Below are positions 1 through 10,333 of a stretch of DNA of 64,000 nucleotides, piece after piece; the first letter of the stretch is position 1, and every line of letters starts with the position of its first letter. The DNA lies in the NCBI GenBank assembly GCA_937931205.1, contig CALHBF010000001.1, positions 186,001 through 250,000 on the forward strand, read 5' to 3'. The stretch is from an uncultured Bacteriovoracaceae bacterium (GTDB lineage Bacteria > Bdellovibrionota > Bacteriovoracia > Bacteriovoracales > Bacteriovoracaceae). The position numbers and the translations under genes were made by a program. The notes beneath the pieces were generated by a model. That model saw only the letters and a list, made by a program, of their open reading frames with translations, made no database searches and was not told the origin of the DNA.

Positions 1-937
1 GGTTAAAAAGATAATCAGCAATTGTACCGCCGAAATATCCACCAATAGTCACTTCATATTTTCGTCGAACGTTTTTAATCTCATTCACATCAAGTGGACA
101 CACATATTGATTTTGAGGATCTTTGGCACTCAGCTCGCTCAATGCTCTCTTCACTCCTTGATAACCGTTCTTCGTCACAACCATGGCACAGTTGTAGGCT
201 TCATCAAAACCAGCATCGATATAATTTCTAAAATCAACTTCTTTAACAAGTTTCCACTGATCATCAACACAAGAAATATAAGGTCCTAAGTTTTCATTTA
301 AAAGATCCGGCCCTTCAACTAAAAGATCGTTCCAGAATCTCATCCCTTGAAAATTTGCTACCAGATCGGCCGGAGTAAAAACTCCAGTCGCAATCGGATT
401 TCCACCTAAATGAAGCCTCTCATTGGCCATTCCCACGTAGAGAACACGCTTCAGAGTAAAACCTTTGTAATAGAATCTTTTAAAATAATGGTAGCCTTGA
501 CCAAACATGTGCTCAAACTTATCTGAGCCAATATAGTGTCCGTCAAAATTCATCGTTGTACCGATTCCAATTCCATCCATATCAGCAGCAGGGCGAGCAA
601 GCAGATATCCGTCAGTTATTTTATGATATTTAAAAATAGAATCACTTCGAGAGATTTGATGTTTCGGAATATCAGTAGATGAGACGATCTCATTGATGAA
701 GTTTCCTTTTCTCAAAATGATATTAAAATCTTTTCTGATCTCAGTGTAGAGATCATCTTTTTTACAAACTGATTTTTGATTAACTCTTACAATCGCATCA
801 CGAAGATAGTCATTGGCACGTTGATTAATGATTGATCTGGCATCTTCCAGCGGCTCATACCTTAAAGTATAGGAATCAATCTCGGAAGCAGAGGCTCCCA
901 TTGATAGAGCAAGACCTAAAAGAATCATTTTATTCAT
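1..937 (-). CDS. Exported hypothetical protein, 3' end outside the window (partial)
   Basis: Open minus-strand frame to the window edge; start ATG at 937, translation begins MNKMILLGLALSMGASASEIDSYTLRYEPLEDARS (signal peptide); contains IGSDKFEHMFGQGYHYFKRFY. Confidence 0.8.
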   Translation of the reverse strand, partial: MNKMILLGLALSMGASASEIDSYTLRYEPLEDARSIINQRANDYLRDAIVRVNQKSVCKKDDLYTEIRKDFNIILRKGNFINEIVSSTDIPKHQISRSDSIFKYHKITDGYLLARPAADMDGIGIGTTMNFDGHYIGSDKFEHMFGQGYHYFKRFYYKGFTLKRVLYVGMANERLHLGGNPIATGVFTPADLVANFQGMRFWNDLLVEGPDLLNENLGPYISCVDDQWKLVKEVDFRNYIDAGFDEAYNCAMVVTKNGYQGVKRALSELSAKDPQNQYVCPLDVNEIKNVRRKYEVTIGGYFGGTIADYLFN

Positions 938-1137
938 ACGAACCTCTCTAAATTTACCCAAGCTCTATCGAAGAGCAAGCTTGAAAACAACTTGAAGTCG
1001 CAAGAACTGTAAATAATTCAATAACTTTGATTCAAAACAGCGGGCTAAACCACTGAAATCAGTATCATTCTTCTCTTCTTTAGAATTAGTCAAGAGTGAC
1101 CTAAACAAATGCCAGCAATCACCCGAGAAGGTGAAAT

Positions 1138-1818
1138 ATGAATCAATGGCAACCACGGGTACTTTCCCCAGAAGAAATTCAAGAAACACTTACCAAATCC
1201 CTCACTTTCGGAGGAGTGGTTGAGCGACCCCTGATTTTCTCTAGAGAGTCCTTTCAAATCACAAGAATGTCCATTAATGGCGAAGATCTCGTGATTGAAG
1301 TGAATGAATTTATCCCTCCTCATGAGGAATCAAGACATCTTTGCATTGATCTTCGTTATCGTAGAATGAGCTTCATTCTAAAAGTAAACAGCTACACCGT
1401 TGAAGGTAATGTCATTAGGGCGAAGATCCCTGTTAATGCTAAGGCGATCATGGAGAGACCTACTCCACGCTATAAATTAGACTACAAAGAATTCCCAAGC
1501 TTTATTTCACGTGCTGAAAGAAGAGGCGGAAATCACGAGCACCAATGCTTCGTAGAAGATATTTCGTTGTCGGGAATTTGTCTTCTTCTGAAAAAAACGG
1601 ATGAAGGTGATGAGTTAAAAATTCATGATCACATTTGGATCAAGTCAATCGCTGACAAAGAAATGACCTCACCCTTCTTTGCCAAAGTCATCTATACAAA
1701 GATTGTTCGTTTGGAAGGACATGACTACATCAAGGTAGGAGCAGAACTTGATCAGCAATTTGATGAAGAGTTCTTTAGTGATTTTATAAAAAGCGCTCTT
1801 AAAACTCTTGTTGCTTAA
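1138..1818 (+). CDS. PilZ-domain-like protein
   Basis: 226 aa; PilZ-like signature RPTPRYKLD ... VEDISLSGICLLL (RxxxR and D/NxSxxG). Confidence 0.65.
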   Translation: MNQWQPRVLSPEEIQETLTKSLTFGGVVERPLIFSRESFQITRMSINGEDLVIEVNEFIPPHEESRHLCIDLRYRRMSFILKVNSYTVEGNVIRAKIPVNAKAIMERPTPRYKLDYKEFPSFISRAERRGGNHEHQCFVEDISLSGICLLLKKTDEGDELKIHDHIWIKSIADKEMTSPFFAKVIYTKIVRLEGHDYIKVGAELDQQFDEEFFSDFIKSALKTLVA

Positions 1819-2975
1819 AATTGATAATTAGTCATCTCACATCTAAAGCTATCTAGTTTTCTTCGATACTCATCTTCAAATTCTTCACTTGAAACTTGAG
1901 AAAGCGTGTAGAATGTCGACCTTTTCAAATCATTCATAAAATCAAATGGCAGAACTCTTTCAAGACTATCCATTCCACCCATTGATTTCAACATTCCTCT
2001 GAAGGCCCGGACATATCCACGCGCCAGATCCTGACGAGAATATCCTTCATGAAGGGCAACTATAATTTCAGCTTTTTCTTCAGCACTTAATTTCTGGGAA
2101 CTTCCTAATGTCTCTCCCCACTCTTCCATGAAAGGTCCAACCGGAACAAGGAAATCATGAGAGCGGCGCAAGCACTTGGGTTGTCTCAGCGACATATGAC
2201 GATGGTTTTCAACTGAAAGGAAAGCTTTATTCACATTTCCAGTGAAGGCCAGAATTTTTGAATAGCTCTCATTAGGCTTGTGGCCTAATTTATAAATTCT
2301 CTTCACAGCAGGATCATCGTGATCCATCTCCCACTGATCAATCACTCGATCAAGATCTCCAAAGTTATGGGCCATCAAGGCACTTGAGCGTAAGAAATTA
2401 ATATGATCGCGAGAATCCTGAAGCTCAAGCAAAAGCTTCTCTTCTTTTTGAACCTCAGCAAGAATGACATCATAAACTTCATCGGCCAGAGCTTCTCGCT
2501 TATTTCTCTTAAGAGCACAATACGCTCCAATGGCAACCGAAAGCCAAGTTCCCTCATGAGTACTTATCACTTGATTGGCCTTAAGATTATATGATTTACG
2601 ATTGGTTACATCCTCATAATCCCACAACCATGAATCAATCGTAATTCTTGCCATCTTTTCTAAATGACGGCCGACTTCTCCATGACGCCAAAGACCTTCA
2701 CGGATTTGGTTATCAACATTGGTAGGAACAAAAGTTCCCGCAGTCGCCCAGTGAGCAGACATACAAAGATAAAAATATTCAGAGAGATTAATATGTCCAA
2801 GAAGCTTCAGATTCTTTTTATAAAAAACGAGTTTTTTTAAATACTCTTTTTTCTCACCTTCTGTAGAGATTTCACCTTGGAAAAGCCAAGGTGCTGTGAC
2901 TTCTACATCTTTGAGTAGAAGATTTGGAGCAATCCCGTTAAGAACTAATTTAGACTGGAGAACTTTCTTGCTCAT
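1815..2975 (-). CDS. Hypothetical protein (386 aa), last gene of the GH15 operon
   Basis: Long ORF; start codon overlaps the stop of the upstream gene by 1 nt. Confidence 0.75.
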   Translation of the reverse strand: MSKKVLQSKLVLNGIAPNLLLKDVEVTAPWLFQGEISTEGEKKEYLKKLVFYKKNLKLLGHINLSEYFYLCMSAHWATAGTFVPTNVDNQIREGLWRHGEVGRHLEKMARITIDSWLWDYEDVTNRKSYNLKANQVISTHEGTWLSVAIGAYCALKRNKREALADEVYDVILAEVQKEEKLLLELQDSRDHINFLRSSALMAHNFGDLDRVIDQWEMDHDDPAVKRIYKLGHKPNESYSKILAFTGNVNKAFLSVENHRHMSLRQPKCLRRSHDFLVPVGPFMEEWGETLGSSQKLSAEEKAEIIVALHEGYSRQDLARGYVRAFRGMLKSMGGMDSLERVLPFDFMNDLKRSTFYTLSQVSSEEFEDEYRRKLDSFRCEMTNYQF

Positions 2976-3451
2976 TACTCTTCTTTCTTCGTAAATTCGG
3001 CTTCAAAAACATTCTTATCATCAAGGGTCGATTTTTCAGAAGTCGATCTTCCTCCAAAGCCTCCACCTCGATAAACATTAAACTGAAATCCCTGCCTCAT
3101 GCTTCGAGGTCCAGTGAATTTCCATTTCTCTAAAATCTCACCGAAAATCGCAACAAACCAACTCATGGTCACAAGTCCTGGATTCGTTTTCCAATAAGCC
3201 GCTGTCGCAAGAGTTGCAACAAGAACACGTGGAAGAAAGAAGAAGCCCAACCACCAAAGAAATCCTCCAGTAACAACAGAAGAAAAAAGCAAAGTTAGTC
3301 TTGGGAAGAAAGTAATAAAAATTAAAAAGAATGGGCCTCTTTTTTGCCAATAATCAATTTCGCCAAATTGAGCAGCAAAAAGATCAGACATAATTGTCGT
3401 GGCAAGAGTCAGCACCATAAAGATTGCAAATAATCGTAAAAAAAGTGTCAT
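2975..3451 (-). CDS. Small integral membrane protein
   Basis: 158 aa with hydrophobic segments; ATGA overlap with the upstream GH15 gene. Confidence 0.75.
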   Translation of the reverse strand: MTLFLRLFAIFMVLTLATTIMSDLFAAQFGEIDYWQKRGPFFLIFITFFPRLTLLFSSVVTGGFLWWLGFFFLPRVLVATLATAAYWKTNPGLVTMSWFVAIFGEILEKWKFTGPRSMRQGFQFNVYRGGGFGGRSTSEKSTLDDKNVFEAEFTKKEE

Positions 3452-5226
3452 TCAAAAACCATCAAGTCTTGCTTGCGCGCAAGTCGGCAAGCGGTGTTAA
3501 TAAGACCAACATGAGAATAGTTCTGTGGGAAGTTCCCCCACTGGCCGCCATCCTCCGAGCTTAAGTCTTCTGATAGTAACCCTAAATGATTCGAATGTTG
3601 AATGACATTTTTAAGCGAATCGTAAGCTTCTTTCAAGAAACCCAGCACAATGAGACACTCTATGTACCAGTAAGTACAAATAAGAAATGTTGCATGGGTT
3701 TCACCAAAATCATCTAAGGCCCGATAGCGATAAATCATTCCTTCTGGAGTAAGGAGTTCTTTTTGTAAACGCTGGAAATGTTTATGAGTACGCTCGTCTT
3801 CTGGATTGAGGTAATTCATGATGATTAACAGAAAGGCCGAGGCATCAAAATACTGGAGATCCTGATCACTCATGTAACATTCATTTTCTGGACTATAACA
3901 TTTCTCGATATTCATCTCAGAAATCTTGGCCACTTCCGAGGCTTCCTGACATAGTTTTCCATCATTATAGTGAGTAGCTATTTTCATGGCAGCCTTAGCT
4001 CCGGCCCAATGAAAGATATAAGTCTCTAGATGCTTCGCTGTCTTTCCTCTAAACTCCCAAATCCCAGCATCAGGAAGATCCATACAATTTTTTATTTCAG
4101 AAATTAATTCACTGATAATATCCAGAGATCTAATCTTTTCACGATTAATAATTCGCTCATCCAGATATAGAGGAAGCAAGGAGAGAATCACTTGCCCGTA
4201 AGAATCATATTGCTTTTGAAAGTAAGCCGCATTTCCAATTCTAACAGGATCGGAATTCATATAACCTTTAAGTGGAATAATTCTTTCAGTAATGTCTGTT
4301 GACCCGTTTAAGCGATATACCGGCTGGAGCTTGGCGACATCTTGGGTCACATTATGAATAAAATGAAGATATCTTTCGGCCTCATCAAAATGCCCTAGGG
4401 AATTCATCGCCGCCAGTGAAAAATAAGAATCCCTGATCCAGCAATATCGATAATCCCAATTTCTTCCTGAATAAGGATACTCGGGCAGTGAAGTCGTTCC
4501 ACTGGCAAGAATCGCGCCTGTATCTTCAAATTGATGCATCTTAATGGTGATGGCCGAACGAATAATTTCTTTTTGAAAGATGTTGGGAACATAACTCGCC
4601 TTAATCCACTCCCTCCAATAAAGAATTGTTCGCTGTAAAAACTCTTCAAAAGTATCTTTGAGAGGAGCTTCGAAAGGTTCTCCCCCCGATAAAATAAGAT
4701 AGAGATCCTCAGTCAGAAAAAATTCTCGATTCTCTAACAGATATGTTTTCGAAGCATTAGTGGTCAGTCGCATCGGCATGTGAAGGCCAGTGAAACAGAT
4801 ATGGTTTGACCCCGTAAAGTTTCCAGGAATTGTCTCTCCATAATGCCCTCTTGGCTCACAAATAATTTTGATTCGAGGTTTACCACTCAAATATTTTATT
4901 TTCCGGAAAAACTGCATCGGTTTAAAATAACGATCAGTTCTTTTAAATCGAGGAGCAAAGTCGATGACTTCAAAAGAGCCATCTTCACAAAAAAAACGCG
5001 TGGTCAGAACTGCAGTATTATCCACATAACGTTGCTCAGTGTGAAAGCGACTCAAAGGAAGAACTTGAAAATTCCCTCCCTTAACATCATCTAAAAGATT
5101 TCCAAAGACAAAAGAAGAATCCATGGATGGCCAACACATCCAGCTCACAGAACTCTGTGTATCAATGTAGGCCATGTAATGACAGTTTCCAATAACACCA
5201 AGGTTGTAACGATGTGCCTTTTTCAT
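3448..5226 (-). CDS. Glycoside hydrolase family 15 protein (glucoamylase / GH15-type trehalase-like)
   Basis: 592 aa; GH15 motifs NWDYRYCWIRDSYFSL and GLLSEDLSSEDGGQWGNFPQNYSHVGLINTA. Confidence 0.9.
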   Translation of the reverse strand: MKKAHRYNLGVIGNCHYMAYIDTQSSVSWMCWPSMDSSFVFGNLLDDVKGGNFQVLPLSRFHTEQRYVDNTAVLTTRFFCEDGSFEVIDFAPRFKRTDRYFKPMQFFRKIKYLSGKPRIKIICEPRGHYGETIPGNFTGSNHICFTGLHMPMRLTTNASKTYLLENREFFLTEDLYLILSGGEPFEAPLKDTFEEFLQRTILYWREWIKASYVPNIFQKEIIRSAITIKMHQFEDTGAILASGTTSLPEYPYSGRNWDYRYCWIRDSYFSLAAMNSLGHFDEAERYLHFIHNVTQDVAKLQPVYRLNGSTDITERIIPLKGYMNSDPVRIGNAAYFQKQYDSYGQVILSLLPLYLDERIINREKIRSLDIISELISEIKNCMDLPDAGIWEFRGKTAKHLETYIFHWAGAKAAMKIATHYNDGKLCQEASEVAKISEMNIEKCYSPENECYMSDQDLQYFDASAFLLIIMNYLNPEDERTHKHFQRLQKELLTPEGMIYRYRALDDFGETHATFLICTYWYIECLIVLGFLKEAYDSLKNVIQHSNHLGLLSEDLSSEDGGQWGNFPQNYSHVGLINTACRLARKQDLMVFE

Positions 5227-5294
5227 GGAGAGATTCTAATTTATAAAAGGCTCAAGTTTCAATTCACTCCACGTCGTACTACCAGGAGAAATCA

Positions 5295-7493
5295 ATGACT
5301 CGATGTCTTATTATTTCCAATCGTCTTCCTATGAATTACGACCAACAAAAAAAATCATTTATCCCCTCAGCAGGAGGACTTGTCTCTGCCATTATGGGTT
5401 TAGATGCAGAAAAAGTGGGCCAGGAATTTCATTGGCTTGGTCTGATGACTGATGATGTGGATTCATCTCAGATTGAGAAGATGAAAGAAACGAAATTTGA
5501 TGATATCACCTGTCACCCTATCGTTGTCCCTAAACAGGCCTATGATTCTTATTACAACAAGTATTGTAATAATGTGATTTGGCCACTGTTTCACTATGAA
5601 AGAAATCTCGTTTACTACTCTCCTTCAGGTTGGAAAAATTATGTTTTAATTAATAAACTCATTGCTAAAAGCATTGCTGATTATGCTCAAAATTCAGATA
5701 ACATTTGGATTCATGATTTTCACTTGATGTTGGTGCCAGGAATGCTCAAAGAATTAAGACCTGAACTAAAGATTGGTTTTTTTCTTCATATTCCATTTCC
5801 CAGTTCAGAGATTTTCCGTGAACTTCCGCAACGAGAAGAAATCCTCAGATCTCTCAACCAATGTGATCTGGTGGGCTTTCATGATCTCTCCTACCTGAAT
5901 CATTTCAAATCCAGCATGTCTCGCATTATTGGCGAAGACGGCAACGATAATCGTGATCGCAAATGGGGCGTCTACCCTATCTCTATTGATACTCCACGTT
6001 TTAAACGAATTGCCCAAGATCAGCGAACAAAAGAAAAACTAATGGAGTACTTGAAGCACAAAGGTAATGGCCAATGGATCTTGGGGGTTGATCGACTCGA
6101 TTATATCAAAGGGCTTATTCTTAAACTGCGTGCATTCAAAGATTTCTTAAAAAAGAATCCAGATCAAGTAGGCTTAGTCCAATTGATTCAAGTAGTGATT
6201 CCTTCAAGAACTGATGTTCAGGAATACCAAAACCTTAAAGATAAAATTGAGCAGCTTGTTTCAAGTATCAATGGAGAATTTGGAACTCCGACTTACATGC
6301 CGGTACAATATCTTTATCATGGAGTGAACAACTTTGAGCTGGCCGCTCTTTATCAGGCAAGCGATGTTCTTTTTATCTCTTCCCGACGAGATGGAATGAA
6401 TCTGGTGAGTCTAGAATATGTTGTCAGCCAGATAGAGGATTTTGAAGGAAGCATTCTTCTCTCTGAATTTGCAGGAGCACACTCCACTTTAAGTTATGCC
6501 ATTTCCATAAATCCTTGGGATATCGAAAATACCTCGGCAAAAATTAAAGAAGCACTTCTATCACCTCAGGAGGTTCGCACAAGTCGAATGAAGCCGATGA
6601 TGAAATTCCTGGAACAATACACCTCTAGCGACTGGGCCAGAATTTATCTGCGTGATTTAACGATAGAATATCTTCCGAAAGAAGAAAGTCAGATTCTTAA
6701 GAAAGAAAACTTCTTTGAGTGGATTCAACATTTTTCTGATAAAAAGATACTCTTCTTCTGTGACCTTGATGGAACACTTCTTCCCATTGCCGGCCATCCT
6801 TCTCAAGTCTCCATTTCTATGGAGACACTGATGCTTTTAGAAGAGATCTCTCACAACGATAAGTTCTCATTTGTGATCGTCTCAGGAAGAGATAAAGAGT
6901 TTTTGCAAAAATATTTTCTCGACAATGATCTTCATCTCTCATTTGGGGCCTGTCATGGGGCCTATGCGTATGATGATCGTATTGGTGTTTGGCAAGACCT
7001 CATCAACAGCGACAATCTCAAATGGAAAGAGTTGGTTGAGGAAATTCTCAAGCTTTATACCATCAGAACTCCTGGGAGCTTTATAGAAGACAAGGGACAT
7101 GCTCTGACTTGGCATTATCGCTCCTCTCCTGCCAATTTTGCAGAATTCCTGGCCCATAAACTTTTTAATGAATTAGAGGAAAACCTTCAGTCATTTCCAG
7201 TAAAAGTCGTGCGGGGAAAAAAGATCATCGAAGTAAAATCCGTTCAGGCCAATAAGGGAGCCTTCGTCGCTCATTGGCTTAATAATCTTACCCCTGAGAA
7301 TAAACCCGATATTATTGTGGCCCTTGGTGATGATACGACTGATGAGGACATGTTTCATGCTCTTCAGGAGCAAAAAGAATTTGTCACATACTGTATTAAA
7401 GTCGGTCAGTCTCCCACTGTGGCCAAATACTTTGTCCATGATCAAACGACTGTGACTCCCTTACTTAAAAATATTGTTGAGCAGATGATGTAG
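5295..7493 (+). CDS. otsA: Bifunctional trehalose-6-phosphate synthase / trehalose-6-phosphate phosphatase (OtsA-OtsB fusion)
   Basis: 732 aa; GT20 motifs (SNRLP, WIHDFHLMLVPGML, GVDRLDYIKGL, RDGMNLVSLEYV) followed by a HAD phosphatase (FFCDLDGTLLPI, ALGDDTTDEDMF). Confidence 0.95.
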   Translation: MTRCLIISNRLPMNYDQQKKSFIPSAGGLVSAIMGLDAEKVGQEFHWLGLMTDDVDSSQIEKMKETKFDDITCHPIVVPKQAYDSYYNKYCNNVIWPLFHYERNLVYYSPSGWKNYVLINKLIAKSIADYAQNSDNIWIHDFHLMLVPGMLKELRPELKIGFFLHIPFPSSEIFRELPQREEILRSLNQCDLVGFHDLSYLNHFKSSMSRIIGEDGNDNRDRKWGVYPISIDTPRFKRIAQDQRTKEKLMEYLKHKGNGQWILGVDRLDYIKGLILKLRAFKDFLKKNPDQVGLVQLIQVVIPSRTDVQEYQNLKDKIEQLVSSINGEFGTPTYMPVQYLYHGVNNFELAALYQASDVLFISSRRDGMNLVSLEYVVSQIEDFEGSILLSEFAGAHSTLSYAISINPWDIENTSAKIKEALLSPQEVRTSRMKPMMKFLEQYTSSDWARIYLRDLTIEYLPKEESQILKKENFFEWIQHFSDKKILFFCDLDGTLLPIAGHPSQVSISMETLMLLEEISHNDKFSFVIVSGRDKEFLQKYFLDNDLHLSFGACHGAYAYDDRIGVWQDLINSDNLKWKELVEEILKLYTIRTPGSFIEDKGHALTWHYRSSPANFAEFLAHKLFNELEENLQSFPVKVVRGKKIIEVKSVQANKGAFVAHWLNNLTPENKPDIIVALGDDTTDEDMFHALQEQKEFVTYCIKVGQSPTVAKYFVHDQTTVTPLLKNIVEQMM

Positions 7494-7500
7494 AAGAGAA

Positions 7501-7532
7501 CAAGGTCCGACTCGCAAATGAGTCGGACCTTG
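7501..7532. terminator. Perfect 13-bp hairpin between convergent genes
   Basis: CAAGGTCCGACTC-GCAAAT-GAGTCGGACCTTG; no U-tract. Confidence 0.6.
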
Positions 7533-7539
7533 TGATTGA

Positions 7540-10254
7540 TTAATGAGGTCTTAGTTCAATTTTTTCAGTTTGGATAATTTTCCCTTTACGGACAAATTCC
7601 ATTGTCAGCTCAATCACTTCAGATTTCGCACTGTCTTTAAAGACATAACTGAATTTGATATTTTTCTTTGCACCCATATTCATTGGGGCAACTCCTTCAA
7701 GAGAGTTTTTAAGATCAATGTGCTCACTTCCCTTCACGACATTTAATCTTACTTCCAGCTCATCTTTAAGGCCTTCAAAGCGAGGGCTTAAATCAGCACT
7801 GAGAGTATGGATTAAAAATCTGCGCAGCACACTTCTAATCGCAGGCGTTTGATCCACATTAAGAGCAACAGTCTGAGTCGGATTGGCCGCTACTTTTTTC
7901 TCAAAAGTAATGACCTCAGTTCTCATACTTCTATACTTATCCCCTGGAAGTGTTGCCTCCACTTGAACCTTAACCGTCTGAGCAGTTAGGGCATTGGAAG
8001 AGATACGAACAACTGGACCATTAACGTTCACGACACTTGATCCAGGAATTTCAGCAGTTCGCACATTCGAAGAAACTGTTTGTGCCAATTCTGTATTTAA
8101 GATTTTAAAAGTTGCGACCCCAGATTTGCCTTTACCTAAGTTTCTTAAAGATACTCCTAAGGTAATTTCTGAGCCAGCAATAAGCTCTTCATCAAACTTG
8201 ATACCTGTCATCGTAAGAAGAGCATTTTTACTTAAAAATTCTCTTAACTCGGCCGGAACTTCACTTTTCACACGACGCTTTTCACTTTCAACAAACTCTG
8301 GGTAAGAGTGATCAAACTGTGCACGATATGCTTCTTTAAACATAACGGCCTTACCTTGCTCAACACCAAAATCGTGAGTAACGGCATAGGCCTTATCATA
8401 AGAACTCTTATAATGAGCGCCGATCACTTCCCCATATTTTGTCTCAAAAGACTTTTCAAAAAAGTCAGAGAAACTATCTAGATATGTTTCATAAGCGTGT
8501 TCTTCGAAAACATTAGCGTAATGAGTTTTAAAACTATCCTCACAGGCCTTCTTAAAATCACTCACACCTTTATAAACGGCCGAGCAGTTCACTTGATCAA
8601 GTGGATACTTCGTTTGCTGAGCATAAGAAGTCGTGGCATTGGCAGCTTCTTGGTGCTTCGTCTTGGCCTGCTTCTCATCTTTTTGAAACTGAACAATCAC
8701 AGGATCATAATCAGTTAAAAGATCTAAAGAAGCTTCTCTTTCATCATCACTTAACTCAAATTGCTTCTTGGAAACTTCACGATACATCAACGACTCTTGC
8801 GAACGAGTCAGAAGTGCTTTTTGGATACTTGATGGTTTCTGAATCTCCAGACGTACTTCTTCTTCAAAATACTGAGGACGAATGACTGATTCAACAAAAC
8901 TTTGAGCAGAATTAAAGGCATCTTTTTTGGCCTCTTCTTGAGCTTCAGTTTTCGGAGAATTGTAACCAGTTTGATAACCGATCTGATACCCTTCTACTTC
9001 CGCTCTCATCGCTCCCCAAAGATTCCCTTGGGCCTTTGAGAGCATATCCCCCATGGTCCTACCTAGAGACTCACCACGAGTTTTAGCATCTTTTACACCT
9101 TGTTCACTACCACGGTTGGCGGCAGTAACAACTTGCCCCTGACCTAAACTTTGTGCTTCCTCATGGTAGCGAGAGTAAAGATTAAAACGATTTAAATATT
9201 GATCATAGGCCGCTTCTGCTACTGTTGTCTGAGAACGTACATCATTTTCAGCAACTCTTAACTCATTAGCTGCTTGGCGTAGACGATTTTGAGCATTGCG
9301 AATTTCCTGATCCAGCTGATATTGGTTTTGCTCAACACTTCTTCTTCTAGACTCGAGGTTACTCACCTCAATGCGGATACTCGACATTCTTCTTTCAGTA
9401 TTTGTGAGGTTATTTCTAGTAATACGAAGAGAATCATTGAGCTGATTATATTCTCTTTGAATTTGCGCCAACTGTTGCTCTAACACTCTCAATCTTTGAG
9501 ACTCACGATCGAATTGAGCTTGAGCCATTCTCACTTCGTTTTCTTTTCCTGAAACTTGCATAGTCAATTGCTGTGCACGCATCTGATGATTGCTGACTGC
9601 ACTTGATTTGCGAGAAACATCTGATTCTAGAGAAAACTGCCTCTGTCTAAGTCCAGATAACTGGGCCTCCTGATGAGGAGTCCTGTTAGGAGTTGAAGAC
9701 AGGCGCATCACTTCAGATCGAACTTGATTCAATTCATTTTGAGCAGTACGAAGTTCATATTGAGCAGAGTTAAGCTGGCGAACTTCATTATTGAGGGTAT
9801 TACGAATACTTTGTAATTCGCGATCAGCACGTCCAATCTGATCTCTCAGAGGACTTAGTCGTCTCGTCTCAATGTCTACATCTCGGCGCATACGCTCATA
9901 ATCAGATTGTGATCTGCTCGCTCGAGCTGCCAGCTCTCTCTCCTCTCTTCTTAAACGATCAAACTGATAGTTAAGCTGAGTAGATTCTTGAGAGAGATTA
10001 CGAAGGGAAATGTTGATGTTATTAAGCTCAGTAGAGTTATTTTGATAAGTCGAATTCAAGCGATTCAACTGATCTGACAAAGACCTAACTTCACTTACGA
10101 GTGCATTCATCTGACGGGTCAAAGACTCCAGAGTTTGATTTTCCTGCTGATACAGTCTTTCAAAATAAGGGTAGTTAATTTCATCTGGATAAGTGGAAGC
10201 AAAGACAGGAAGGCAAAAGAGACTCAGAACAGCTAGACGTGATAATTGTTTCAT
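7540..10254 (-). CDS. Exported long coiled-coil protein with a C-terminal Ig/CARDB-like region
   Basis: 904 aa; signal peptide (LAVLSLFCLPVFA), long Q/R/N-rich heptad region, then ITLGVSLRNLGKGKSGVATFKI. Confidence 0.85.
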   Translation of the reverse strand: MKQLSRLAVLSLFCLPVFASTYPDEINYPYFERLYQQENQTLESLTRQMNALVSEVRSLSDQLNRLNSTYQNNSTELNNINISLRNLSQESTQLNYQFDRLRREERELAARASRSQSDYERMRRDVDIETRRLSPLRDQIGRADRELQSIRNTLNNEVRQLNSAQYELRTAQNELNQVRSEVMRLSSTPNRTPHQEAQLSGLRQRQFSLESDVSRKSSAVSNHQMRAQQLTMQVSGKENEVRMAQAQFDRESQRLRVLEQQLAQIQREYNQLNDSLRITRNNLTNTERRMSSIRIEVSNLESRRRSVEQNQYQLDQEIRNAQNRLRQAANELRVAENDVRSQTTVAEAAYDQYLNRFNLYSRYHEEAQSLGQGQVVTAANRGSEQGVKDAKTRGESLGRTMGDMLSKAQGNLWGAMRAEVEGYQIGYQTGYNSPKTEAQEEAKKDAFNSAQSFVESVIRPQYFEEEVRLEIQKPSSIQKALLTRSQESLMYREVSKKQFELSDDEREASLDLLTDYDPVIVQFQKDEKQAKTKHQEAANATTSYAQQTKYPLDQVNCSAVYKGVSDFKKACEDSFKTHYANVFEEHAYETYLDSFSDFFEKSFETKYGEVIGAHYKSSYDKAYAVTHDFGVEQGKAVMFKEAYRAQFDHSYPEFVESEKRRVKSEVPAELREFLSKNALLTMTGIKFDEELIAGSEITLGVSLRNLGKGKSGVATFKILNTELAQTVSSNVRTAEIPGSSVVNVNGPVVRISSNALTAQTVKVQVEATLPGDKYRSMRTEVITFEKKVAANPTQTVALNVDQTPAIRSVLRRFLIHTLSADLSPRFEGLKDELEVRLNVVKGSEHIDLKNSLEGVAPMNMGAKKNIKFSYVFKDSAKSEVIELTMEFVRKGKIIQTEKIELRPH

Positions 10255-10333
10255 CTATCCTCCGGAATAAGATCTGCTACTTCCCTTATTTCACATGGAA
10301 AATCGTTTTTCAAACACTATAACATCTAGAATT

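Noticed and set aside
1102-1129. TAAA-N16-CCCGAGAA upstream of the PilZ-like gene, superficially FliA-like
   Set aside because: The -10 half is a poor match and overlaps the SD, only 8 nt from the ATG; probably coincidence.
7655-9483. Several 60-100 aa ORFs antisense to the coiled-coil gene, and many similar antisense/out-of-frame ORFs across the window
   Set aside because: All lie inside longer, well-supported CDSs, lack recognisable motifs and are expected by chance.
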